Under the pieces are notes generated by a model, which saw only the letters and a program-made list of their open reading frames with translations, did no database searches and was not told the origin of the DNA. From positions 20,183,764 to 20,247,763 of the forward strand of contig NC_088306.1 of NCBI RefSeq assembly GCF_032854445.1: a DNA stretch of 64,000 nt, in the 5' to 3' direction. Of the stretch, positions 55,801-64,000 are shown in pieces (within the stretch, counting starts at the first letter, position 1; each line of letters opens with the position of its first letter). The position numbers were made by a program, and so were the translations under genes. The DNA is from Liolophura sinensis (taxonomy: Eukaryota > Mollusca > Polyplacophora > Chitonida > Chitonidae).

Positions 55801-55938
55801 ACATTTAGCGCATTCATGGATCGGTCTATAACGAGTTGTTTTTGAAAATCGTTGTACAAACCAAATCCTGTACAGAGTTTCTTTTGGATAAACATTACCT
55901 GGAGGGTAGTATCGGAGGAGAAATCGTTTCAGTCTCAT
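46853..55938 (-). CDS. DAW1: DAW1/ODA16, dynein assembly factor with WD repeats (complete, 415 aa)
   Basis: Twelve coding exons join to a 415-codon frame with stop TGA at 46853-46855. This equals the length of human DAW1. Known role: a cytoplasmic adaptor that links outer-arm dynein to the IFT machinery (IFT46) for import into motile cilia. Residues about 1-90 are the N-terminal domain (start [39 protein letters not shown]). Eight WD40 repeats follow, with typical GH and WD-type ends such as [32 protein letters not shown] and [11 protein letters not shown], ending [10 protein letters not shown]. Coding exons from 5' to 3': 55899-55938, 53590-53662, 53056-53147, 52465-52576, 51757-51879, 51086-51185, 50335-50442, 49967-50073, 48667-48788, 48063-48235, 47659-47821, 46853-46887. 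Exon phases all agree. The last intron holds degenerate copies of the penultimate exon's end. Confidence 0.95.
47262..47658 (-). repeat. Tandem degenerate copies of the DAW1 exon 11 end plus splice donor
   Basis: About five units spaced 70-90 bp. On the minus strand each resembles ATATTCAGCTGTGCATTTGA, CTACGAGGGGAATATCATTA and then AGGTAAGATAGGGCAGG. The real exon has the same order ([24 protein letters not shown]). In copies with readable frame, the codon that is GAG (Glu) in the exon is TAG. Confidence 0.88.
47659..47821 (-). CDS. DAW1: DAW1 exon 11 (penultimate)
   Basis: Residues 351-405: rest of WD repeat 7 ([20 protein letters not shown]) and most of repeat 8 ([17 protein letters not shown]). 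The donor is ACAG|GTAAGG, phase 1. Degenerate copies of its last part follow in the intron. Confidence 0.95.
48063..48235 (-). CDS. DAW1: DAW1 exon 10
   Basis: Residues 293-350: WD repeat 6 ([30 protein letters not shown]) and the start of repeat 7 (GHEGEISK). It is the longest coding exon. Confidence 0.95.
48667..48788 (-). CDS. DAW1: DAW1 exon 9
   Basis: Residues 252-293, WD repeat 5 ([30 protein letters not shown]). Phase 2 to phase 1. Confidence 0.94.
48841..48990 (+). repeat. Interspersed repeat family B copy in a DAW1 intron
   Basis: CTGCTGCCTCACTGAAGTAC, ACGCCAGACATGACACC, GCACTGTGACACTAGG. Confidence 0.55.
49180..49312 (-). repeat. Interspersed repeat family B copy in a DAW1 intron
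   Basis: The plus strand reads GTATAATGTGACTGGGTGAG, GTGTCATGTCTGGTTTCTTC, AGCATGATACTTCTGTGG and GCTGCACTTTGGCAGCATGG. It lies inverted to the copy at 48841-48990 in the same intron. Confidence 0.65.
49578..49741. mobile_element. Foldback element with GGGCCCAGTTTCACAAAGC ends, left end duplicated
   Basis: Left end GGGCCCAGTTTCACAAAG occurs twice (near 49580 and 49622). The right end GTGAAACTGGGCCC is the inverse. A SINE family A fragment (to about 49830) follows directly. Confidence 0.65.
49742..49830 (+). repeat. SINE family A, short copy with internal deletion
   Basis: CAACCTGCGGACGGTCGTGA joined to GTGAGAGAAATATTTTTTGG and ending AATTAAATAAATGAATAAA. Confidence 0.65.
49967..50073 (-). 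CDS. DAW1: DAW1 exon 8
   Basis: Residues 217-252, WD repeat 4 ([30 protein letters not shown]). The acceptor is GAATCACAG. Confidence 0.93.
50335..50442 (-). CDS. DAW1: DAW1 exon 7
   Basis: Residues 181-216, WD repeat 3 ([29 protein letters not shown]). Thirty-six whole codons, phase 0 on both sides. Confidence 0.95.
51086..51185 (-). CDS. DAW1: DAW1 exon 6
   Basis: Residues 147-180: [20 protein letters not shown] of WD repeat 2 and the start of repeat 3 (RGHSAEI). The acceptor follows a long T run. Confidence 0.95.
51583..51697 (-). repeat. SINE family A fragment in DAW1 intron 5
   Basis: ATACTCAAGAATATTCCACT, GGTGGGAGGAAACCGGCCAG, AAACCCATGACCATGG. Confidence 0.7.
51757..51879 (-). CDS. 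DAW1: DAW1 exon 5
   Basis: Residues 106-147: rest of WD repeat 1 ([20 protein letters not shown]) and the start of repeat 2 ([16 protein letters not shown]). Confidence 0.93.
52148..52387. mobile_element. MITE-like foldback element in DAW1 intron 4
   Basis: Left end GGGGCCGAATTAAAAAAGCC and right end AGGCTTTGTCGAATCGGCTC are imperfect inverse copies. It belongs with 2671-2890 and 19412-19617. Confidence 0.55.
52465..52576 (-). CDS. DAW1: DAW1 exon 4
   Basis: Residues 69-106: end of the N-terminal domain ([20 protein letters not shown]) and the first strand of WD repeat 1 ([15 protein letters not shown]). Confidence 0.93.
53056..53147 (-). CDS. DAW1: DAW1 exon 3
   Basis: Residues 38-69 ([20 protein letters not shown]). 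The donor CAGC|GTATCC is the weakest in the gene. Confidence 0.9.
53590..53662 (-). CDS. DAW1: DAW1 exon 2
   Basis: Residues 14-38, including [20 protein letters not shown]. The acceptor is CTGTTTTAG and the donor GA|GTAAGT, phase 2. Confidence 0.92.
53940..54163 (-). repeat. SINE family A, near full length, in DAW1 intron 1
   Basis: GCCGTACTCAAGAATATTTC, CCTTCCCAGGTACGGCCAGA, GCTGGACTCATTTGGTGAGG and the head inverse TGCTAACTGACTGAGCTG. The AATAAA tail is missing. Confidence 0.8.
54164..55898. other. Rest of DAW1 intron 1, no separate gene seen
   Basis: AT-rich. Two related stretches (about 54385-54480 and 55165-55260) share CACTGANGAVGNAGTCAGATC-like sequence, suggesting an old repeat. 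Short plus-strand frames have no recognisable product. Confidence 0.4.
55899..55938 (-). CDS. DAW1: DAW1 exon 1
   Basis: Encodes [13 protein letters not shown] plus one base. The donor is CAG|GTAATG, phase 1. It completes a Gly codon with exon 2, as in the vertebrate protein (YYPPGI). Confidence 0.9.
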
Positions 55939-56570
55939 TCTTCAAAACGTGGTTTCTAAGCGGTTTCTACAGAAGCTTTCGTGTCAGAGCACCTTGGACG
56001 ACTGGCGGCCGCCGTCAAATGTACTCGGTTAGGGGAGGGAACTCTGTCGTTGGTTACCCACGCTAAGTCAAGACCTGTCAGATCCTGTCATAACATGACC
56101 TTTCCGTCTTGGGATTAAATAGATTAGTATAAGGAAATGTGTAAATGTTTGTTTGATCACAGATATCCTCGAAACTCTGGTCAATATCAGGGACTATGCT
56201 CTAAATATTATCATGAAATTAAGTTTCACGATTTTTGTCAGGTAAATAAGATCAAAAACAGAAACACTTACATATTCCAAAATTAACCAATGATAACCTA
56301 CATGCCGTCATGGCAAGACGTTACTGAATCGCAAACATCAGCATCCACTACACAAACTTAAGGTTTGCAGAACAATAAATATAGTTCCGAACAAACAATT
56401 ACAATGGTATAACACTCCAGCTTTACCCGTTGAAAAAATATGAAAATATCAATGATTTTATACAGGCCTAATCGGTGGGTATTTATTAGGCTATGCAGCC
56501 CGCATGGATGAGGAGATGAGACTTCTCTATAGGGGTATACATAGACATAGACACAGGGGTTATATGTTAT
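55939..56570. other. DAW1 5' flank
   Basis: Probable 5' UTR and promoter of DAW1. No TATA box in a clear position. A GC-richer patch (GACTGGCGGCCGCCGTCAAA) lies about 60 bp upstream of the start codon. Confidence 0.35.
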
Positions 56571-56574
56571 TTTA

Positions 56575-57085
56575 CTAAGATAAAAGATATTAAGGCAAAG
56601 AAAACACTAAAATAAAGTATTGATCTGATGAAAAACCATTAAACACTGTCCAGGAAAATGGTTTGATTTATTTTTTTTTTTTTTTTAGAATTTTTCTAAG
56701 AGACTAAAATGTATTTAAAACATAGGATTCTATGGTGGTCTGTTGGGACGCAGGGTTGTCAGTGACGTCACAGCAATATTTTTGGCTTGAAGTAGTTCGT
56801 TTCAAGATCTAATTGTTGAATGCATTCATAGCTCTAAATGAGGATGCATTTTGAGTGACGAAATACAGCAATCTATGTGTGTCACGTGGCACAAAGCCGA
56901 AGTGACATCACTGGCCCCAATATAGTCAGAAAAGACCACAGTAGAATTCAAAGTCTTAAACGCTTTTTACCAGAGCGAAAAATATTCTAAAAAAAAAAAT
57001 AATAAAATTATTTTCTCGGACAATATTTAATGGTCTTTCATCTCACATGTACTTCATGCTTGCGTACTTTTGCCTTTAAACGTCC
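56575..57085. mobile_element. Foldback element, family E
   Basis: Left arm AAGGCAAAGAAAACACTAAA, interior CAGTGACGTCACAGC and a matching GTGACATCACTGGCC, right arm TACTTTTGCCTTTAAACG. It is colinear with 21430-21850. Confidence 0.6.
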
Positions 57086-57304
57086 GCGAGGAAATGACCA
57101 ATATATATACTTGCTGTCCACACAAGCGTAGGCCTACTGGTATAAATAAACATCCAGTCAATGTGAACAGCCCGAGCTTGCTATAACGAGAGCTTTATAT
57201 TAATTTAAATTGACGTAGATAGCCTATATGATATGAGCTAATCTGAATAAATCAAATATATTTCTATATAGGTGTATCCTGCCGGGTTTATTCAGAATGA
57301 ATAT

Positions 57305-57577
57305 GATTTATTTGTTTCTTTATGTATTTATTTCATTGATGTTTTTACGCCGTACGAATATTTCACTTATACAACGGTGGTCAGCATTATAGTGGGAGGA
57401 AACTAAGCAGAGTCCAGGGGAACCCACGACCATCAGCAGGTTGGTGGCACACCTTCGCACGTGCGACCGGAGAGTAAGCCAGCGCTTGAGCTCACAACGT
57501 TCACATTGGCGAGAAGCTCCTGGGTCTTTGCGCCGCGCAAGTACGCTAACCATGCATGGAGGCTACGGAGGCCCCCA
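57305..57577 (-). repeat. SINE family A, full length
   Basis: TATTTATTTCATTGATGTTT, CGCCGTACGAATATTTCACT, CACGTGCGACCGGAGAGTAA and the head inverse GGAGGCTACGGAGGCCCC. Confidence 0.8.
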
Positions 57578-57724
57578 GAGTGAATAGGGCAGATCCACGC
57601 ATTTGGGAAGGACAACATATCTGGCAGAATAGTTTTATTGGTTATATCTAACATTTCATGTAGAAAAACAACATATACAGCTGTATCGGAAGTGGAGTCA
57701 TCATTGTGTATGTAGGCCTATGAC

Positions 57725-57963
57725 AGGGCCTCCGTGGCCGATTGATTGCCTTGCTAACGCAGAACAGTGCCTCAGGAGCCTTCAAGCTCAGCTCATCATG
57801 CTGGATTCGTATACGGGGGAAGGTTTGGCTGCAACCTGCGGATGGTCGACGGTTTCCCCCGGCTCTGCCCGCTTTGCTTCCATCACCCAAATTATGGCCG
57901 CCGCTGTAGCCTACACATGAAATGCTTTTGAGTACGTCGTAAAATACCAATCGAATATATAAT
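57725..57963 (+). repeat. SINE family A, full length
   Basis: AGGGCCTCCGTGGCCGATTG, CAACCTGCGGATGGTCGACG, TGCTTTTGAGTACGTCGTAA. The head-to-head partner at 57305-57577 is 147 bp away. Confidence 0.8.
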
Positions 57964-59097
57964 GAAATTAATACTTTTTCAGTCTTTGTGCCAACAATGT
58001 GAAAAATTTCAGAAACGGTAAGGGGTGAGTGTTATCTATTCGTTAACTTATTAATTCTTATATATCTATAGAAATATTTAATTTCCTCATCAATTCCAAC
58101 ATATTTATTAATGTTTGATAATTTCACCGCTTTAGCGTTACTATAGCTATAGTTGGACTGTCAGTTATCCCTGCGAATGGGGGAAGTGTCCTTTGATGTT
58201 TACTGCCGCGGTATGAGTCATCTGTAATGCAGTGAGTCGTCTTGTCGACTCACTATATGCCTATATATTGGGAGGCCTATATACTCGGTTTACGCTAAAT
58301 AACCCAGTGTGATATTTGTGAACTTGTGTTGTTGACGTGTTTTGAGACAACCTTCGTCTTACCAACATAGTTTACGCAAAAATCTTTCACCATGCAGTGA
58401 CAAAACGTGGTCGCGGTAGTATACCTTCGTTGAAGACCGCGCTTCTCTTCCACCAATATGGCGTAATTTGGTGATTTACTTCAGGCATTTCCGATTTCAT
58501 CCACCCATAGAACTAACCACCGTCGTACAAGTGAAAACTCTTGAGTGAGGCGTTGAACAATATCCCACCAATCAATCTACCAACGATTCATTCATTCAAA
58601 TCTGTTCAACTACGTCAGCAGTATAAACGCGAAGGAGTGTGAAGCTAAATGATTTCTTTGCTAACAAACACGAATTAAATGTCTGGATCTTATCGCGAAT
58701 TCCATATAAAATTCGTCTAAGACATGAACATGCAATGGCAAATAATCATACCACTCAGCAAACATTCGACGATATATAACCTTTCAGCATCCTAAGTGTG
58801 CAATAATTTTTTATTATTTATCAATTTGTAGATTTTCTCACCCGGCGGGACTGTGTATGGAGTATTGTGCAATGTCCAGCCGAATAAATACACATGCTAT
58901 CTGTGTGTGTTGCAATGGCTATATACTAGTTACAAGAAACAATGCAATGCAGAGACACTTTCGAGATACCCTTATTCTCGGCACAGGAGGGTGCCTTAAT
59001 TGTATTGTGGAACTTAATTACAGGTTCACGATAGAGAGTCTTATCAACACTTGTGGAAATTGTTGAAAATGCTTTAAAAGCTGTAGATTCAAGACGA
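57964..59097. other. No gene seen; weak SINE remnant
   Basis: At about 58500-58580, ACCACCGTCGTACAAGTGAA and CTCTTGAGTGAGGCGTTGAA resemble a decayed family A tail. Otherwise nothing is recognisable. Confidence 0.4.
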
Positions 59098-59284
59098 AAC
59101 TTCAAGTCCAGCTCATGCTGGCTTCCTCTCCAGCCGCACGTAGGAGGGTCTTCCAGAAACCTTCGGATGATCGTGGGTTTCTCATGGGCACTGCCCGTTT
59201 TTTTCCCACCATAACGCTAGCCGCAGTCGTATAAGTGAAATATTCTTTACGGCGTAAAGCACTAATCAACTAAATAAATAACAT
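59098..59284 (+). repeat. SINE family A, 5'-truncated
   Basis: TTCAAGTCCAGCTCATGCTG, CCTTCGGATGATCGTGGGTT, CACCATAACGCTAGCCGCAG and the AACTAAATAAATAAC tail. A short inverted remnant follows at 59380-59455. Confidence 0.8.
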
Positions 59285-59459
59285 AATACTGGCCATCTGT
59301 CATACATGTGACTTCCAAAAAGAAAACAAAAACAAACAAAAAATGTATACAGAAGATCATAAGAATGTTTATGTGTGTATGCTTGGGGTTTTACGTCGTA
59401 CTTAAAAAGCCGGGCCTCCCGACTTCCAAGAAACCGTTCTAACCAGTGGGTCACTGAAG

Positions 59460-62380
59460 CGGTATATCATAAAATTAGCATGCATGGATCATTGCGTTGA
59501 CTATAACTGGATTCGAACCTGCGTACCTTGCACTTCATTAGCTGAGCTATTGCATGTGCACGCGAGAAATATAGTTAAGCATAGGCCCTGTATGGTAAGA
59601 ATGTGGCACCAATCTATGCCTATATACTTCTGAATAGCCCAGGGTAGAAAGACCTATATGTTCAGCCATGTGTGACGTGTCCCAAACGTCTTTGGTGAAG
59701 CACTTTGTCGCAAGGGAAACTTGATCTTTTATGCTTGAATGTCCGTAAAACGAGTAATAATATTGTCTAGTAAATGTATATTTAATTTAGATTTAATCTG
59801 TTTATAGAGGACAGAACAATTAAAACTGCAAGAGGGGAGAGGAAGCCGATTCTACTTTAACATCCTATGTCTACAATGTGTGTACCAGTAGCTACTGAGA
59901 ACCCGTTTCACGATCGCACGATAAGGTCCGTTAATTTGCAGGTTTACAGCACTTTCCAGGTGTGTATAGTACGGTATACGTTGGATCGTAAGTGCATATA
60001 CTGTACGCCTATAACCACGGGCAGAACTGCTCTAGCGACTTGCTGATGGACTTAATTGCTTCTATATAACACCATTGGAAAGAAAACGTATATATGTACA
60101 TATGTACATGTATATTTTGGATATATTTATGACACGGTCATGATTAGCTTTACACGGTGAACGTGCAGGCACCTTTTGAAACTTGCCGACGCACAATCCA
60201 ACGTTAAATGTATAAGCCTTAACGAACATGGAATTCAACCAACCGAACTAACAGAATGGTCTCTGCGATAAGGTATGTTGTATTCGTATGTTCCAGGTAG
60301 AGACTTTGATATCGTGTTAGCCATATACGATAATATACTGCAAATATATAGTTCGCAAATACTCACACGTAACCTCGGCAAGGGATCTTTTGTCAATCTA
60401 CCCTAGATATAAGGGTTTTATTATACACCTGCTCATGTGAACGCTTTATAATAAACAGTATAGTATCTTACACACCCTCTAGTACCAAGCTGTAAAGTGA
60501 ATAAGGTAAAAAAAAACGCACTGATGTTAATAGCAATTTTATTGCACTTCAAAATGTGTGTTAATTATCACATTTAACAAATATGGAAACACTCTATGAT
60601 ACCTTATGTATGTTATTCGTTTATTCTGTCAAGAGCAGATTCTGTGCACCTATAGATTTCTGTATAGGCCTACATCATGTAGACTGGCAACATTGATTGT
60701 TTTTGGCGGATTAAGATCTTCAACGCATAGGCTATAATGATTCTGGATCAGTATAGAAGAAGCACTTCATGGCCTGCGATATGCCATAAAATACATACAG
60801 CATTCAATACTCTTTTATAACTCAGACGTTAAGCTCGACATTCTTGCAGATGTGGAGAAGGGAATGCATGCATAATGTTGACATTTCCTATAGTGTTAGC
60901 AATTTATCACTTTACAAAATTCTTACAAAATGGCATAATCTAACAGATTAGCAAATTAAAAGCTTTCAATGCTGTGTTGAGATTTTAAGATTGTTGATAA
61001 AAATGCGTTTTCTAAGACACTTAGTGGTAGTTGTGCGTTTTCTTGTCTATAGTTACTACGAGAATGTGTCTTATATCACATATTGTGAGTTAAATTCGAT
61101 TAAGTAGTGGGATTCGGTAACATGTCCATTGAAGCTTGTCTCCTTCACGACAAATCAGTACGTGTGTACAACGATGTCATCAGTTCGAGTGCACCATGTC
61201 ATCAGAAATACAAGCTATATTAGGTGATAGTTAGACTAGGCCACACATTTTGGAACTGCCGTAACTGGCTTAGTACGCGGGAAAGGTTCATTTGAGATTT
61301 CTCTGAGAGTTCTCTGAGCCGCATGAATTACAGTACGTTTGCAGAACTTTCGTAGCAGGGCCATATGGTCTAGGATATCTTAACGTAAATCCTTCATATC
61401 CCTTGCAATACCCCATGATTTTACATATATCTCTTAAAGGGACATATTGCGGGAAGAAAGTTAGAATTTTGGAGTTGGCTTTGGAACATGAAAAGACATG
61501 CGCAGAGATTTCCACAATGTAGCGTGGAAACATGTAAACAATATGGCAGATTGAAGGCGCATTGTAACACTAGTGAATGTAATAGGATCATCTTTTCTGT
61601 CGATAACGTATTATTAAGTACTTGTAATTTCCAACGATCCAATAACATTAAACATCTCTCGGCGTCTACACTACCAAGGGGAGGTGATCCAGTCAAAAAA
61701 TGTAGAACCTCGGCTATGTTTCTAAATATAGCGACTTCAGTGAGCTGATGATCGAAGGGAAATCCCGGATAAAACTGAACATTCGATTGTTCACTTAAAG
61801 TCAGAAACATATGTCAGCAAACATCTGGAAGTCCTAACTTTATGTAGATGACGCTTAAAAAGGCATCACAATATTTTCCACGGGCAAAATGTCTCCTGTA
61901 GAAGACTTTTGGTTCTAACCCACTTAACTGCACATGAAAACGGGGAACCCACTTGATTCATATTGATCAAAACATGATTATGACGTGTTACAATTTGACA
62001 AAACAGATTTTTGTTTTATTTTTTTTGTTTTATTCACCAACAGTCAGAATACAGATGTATACAAAGATATAATAAAGGAGATAGTAGAAGAAGATTAGTA
62101 TAAACATTTATGATAATAAACAAATGTTTAGATGACTGCAAGACGGAAATAAAGTCCGAGTAGACTTCTTCTATCCCGCCACACATGTAGTTAAAAGTAC
62201 TTACAGTAAGCATAACTGGAGAAGAAAAACTGGACATGCATATATGCACCGATATGACAAGATACAAGTCTGGCTGATGGTAATACGAAATTAGTTACTT
62301 TCTTGCTAGAGATCTGATTTCATGATATTCATGAGGTAGTCATTTGATTTATTTTTAGATAAAAAAAAATTTGATAGTTT
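59460..62380. other. No recognisable gene
   Basis: The longest frame (61421-61810 minus, 129 codons; VDAERCLMLLDRWKL) has no similarity I can name and no splice context. The rest is AT-rich intergenic DNA. Confidence 0.4.
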
Positions 62381-62499
62381 TGAGTTATTGGGGAAGTTTG
62401 TTCCATTCTCGAGGGCCTTTCGAATGGACGGAATATACGGAGACGTTAGTTCCTGAAAAAGGTCTATGGAGATCTAGTCTTTGATTTCGTGTAGGGTAA

Positions 62500-62612
62500 A
62501 GGTGTACATCAGACATGTAAAAGTGTACATCAGACATGTAAAAGTGTACATCAGACATGTAAAGGTGTACATCAGACATGTAAAGGTGTACATCAGATAT
62601 GTAAAGGTGTAC
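62500..62612. repeat. 21-bp tandem repeat inside the LINE
   Basis: Five units of CATGTAAAGGTGTACATCAG and close variants. It expands one short peptide (DVHLYMS-like) near the end of the LINE frame. Confidence 0.88.
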
Positions 62613-63487
62613 ATTTTGAAAATGGTCTGAAACGTTGTTGGAAGGTTAAAAGGACTATTATCAACTCATGGACAATATGGAGGAAAGAGAAGGCGTTGAG
62701 TTGAAATATATTAAGGATTTTTAATTGATGGAATAAGTGTGGGATGTATGCAAGTCTGTGTGATGAAGTTATAATGCGGATTGCCCGCTTTTGCAAAATA
62801 TACAAGGGATTTAGGTGAGTCATGTATGTGTTGCCCCAAAGTGCATTTGTGCAGGAAAGGTAGGGTAGAATGAGGGGGAAAGAGGGCATTAGAAATGTGT
62901 TTTTTTTAATAATTTCTTTACATGTTTTGTAAATTTTTTTTTTGAAATATATGCGATATGTGATGTTCATGACAGGTTTGCGCTGTAAACAACGCCAAGA
63001 AACTTGAAATCATCAACGAATTCTATTTCATAGCTGCCCATTTTTATTTTCGAGATATCTGAAGGGAGTAATTTCTTGTATGGTTTAATGATCATGAATT
63101 TGGGTTTATTAATATTTAGTACAAGCTTGTTGGCATGGAACCAACGTTGAACTGACTCCAGCTCACCTGTCATAATATCAATAATTTCCTGAATATAATA
63201 ACCAGAAAAATGAAGGTTAGTGTCACTGGCCAAAGAAATGAAGGTGAGAAGAGACGAGTTGATTATGTCATTTATATAGACTAAAAACAGAAGGGGTCCT
63301 AATATGGAGCCCTGGGGCACTCCACAGTCAACTGGAGACATAGACGAGATGGTATCTCGAGATGGAAACACATTGTGACTTGTTGGACAGATAGCTCTCG
63401 AACCAGTCATGTATTATATCCTGACAATCATAATGTCGTAGTTTCTGTAGCAATATATTATGGTCTACTGTGTCGAAAGCTTTGGGC

Positions 63488-63734
63488 GGGGGCCTCCGTG
63501 CGCGGCGTAATGACCCAGAAGCCTCTTACCAATGTGGTCGCTGTGAGTTCAAGTCCAGCTCATGCTGGCTTCCTCTCCGGCCGTAAGTGGGAAGGCCCTC
63601 CAGCAACTTGCAGATGGTCGTGGGTTTTCCCTGGGCACTGCCCGGTTTGCTCCCAACATAATGCTGGCCGCCGTCGTATAAGTGAATTATTCTTGAGTAC
63701 AGCGTAAAACATCAATCAAATAAATAAATAAATA
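63488..63734 (+). mobile_element. SINE family A inserted in the LINE, with 12-bp TSD
   Basis: Head GGGGGCCTCCGTG, B box CGCTGTGAGTTCAAGTCC, body ATAATGCTGGCCGCCGTCGT and tail AATAAATAAATAAAT. AAAGCTTTGGGC flanks it at 63476-63487 and 63735-63746. It is inverted relative to the LINE and splits the conserved KAFDTVDH motif. Confidence 0.92.
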
Positions 63735-64000
63735 AAAGCTTTGGGCAGGTCAATGAAGGTAACTAAGATGAATTTCCGCTGTTCCTTGGCCAAAACTAAT
63801 TTTTCGTATAGGGCAGGGCGGCATGTACAGTGGAATGTTTGGATCAAAAACCGTATTGAGTATTTGTTATTATGGCGTTTTTGTCCACAAAATCTTAACA
63901 TGTGGTGCCAATATATATGAATTACTCAAGCATGTGAGTAGTGGACAGAACAATATACAAAGCCATAGTGGAATACATTAGAGCGAAGTTATAAAGTTAC

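Larger units (their letters stand above)
62385..64000 (-). mobile_element. Decayed non-LTR retrotransposon (LINE), reverse transcriptase part
   Basis: On the minus strand the order is LVTFIDLPKAF (before the SINE), DTVDHNILLQKL, CGVPQGSILGPLLFLVYIND, ASDTNLHFSG in place of the FADDTN catalytic box, KFLGV, then LWGNTYMTHLNPLYILQKRA and REWNKLP. These are the RT fingers, palm and thumb of a jockey/CR1-type LINE. It is broken by frameshifts and stops, the catalytic aspartate pair is altered, and the 5' part runs off the right edge. Not active. Confidence 0.88.

Noticed and set aside
61288-61810. Two overlapping minus-strand frames of 81 and 129 codons
   Set aside because: No recognisable domain or splice support; a third frame is open on the opposite strand. 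Left as unknown intergenic sequence.
62385-63901. LINE as a functional element
   Set aside because: The catalytic box is altered, the frame is broken several times and a SINE interrupts it.

Overview
This is genomic DNA from an animal. The genes are split by many GT-AG introns, intergenic DNA is AT-rich and full of short interspersed repeats, and the most complete gene encodes DAW1/ODA16, a cilia-assembly factor. The commonest repeat is a tRNA-derived SINE (GGGGCCTCCGTGGCC head, AATAAATAAAT tail). I associate it with marine lophotrochozoans, most likely a mollusc; that placement is inference.

Layout. 41-5961 (-): 5' part of an MBLAC1-like metallo-beta-lactamase-fold gene running off the left edge, with an intact metal-motif exon (41-204) and a decayed duplicate of that exon (2114-2276). 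6.0-19.3 kb: no recognisable gene; SINEs, a 46-bp CpG-rich minisatellite and a 37-bp inverted repeat. 19301-25795 (+) and 33548-40368 (+): two head-to-tail paralogues for small secreted cysteine-rich proteins (179 and 203 aa). Both have five coding exons, intron phases 0-2-0-1, identical lengths of exons 3 and 4, and ten cysteines in the same framework. I do not recognise the family. 46853-55938 (-): complete DAW1, 12 coding exons, 415 aa, eight WD40 repeats. 56-62 kb: no recognisable gene. 62.4-64 kb (-): a decayed non-LTR retrotransposon reverse transcriptase, split by a SINE flanked by a 12-bp target-site duplication.

The most unusual pattern is that tandem arrays sit directly downstream of real 5' splice sites and carry copies of the exon end plus splice donor. 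It occurs in paralogue A intron 3, paralogue B introns 1 and 3, and the last intron of DAW1. Some copies in paralogue B intron 1 have a pyrimidine tract plus CAG joined to GTGAGY, the arrangement of a recursive-splicing ratchet site.

The genes do not form an operon. The two paralogues are a local duplication; MBLAC1-like and DAW1 are unrelated neighbours. Exon coordinates were read by hand from reading frame, splice consensus and phase, and no transcript evidence was available.
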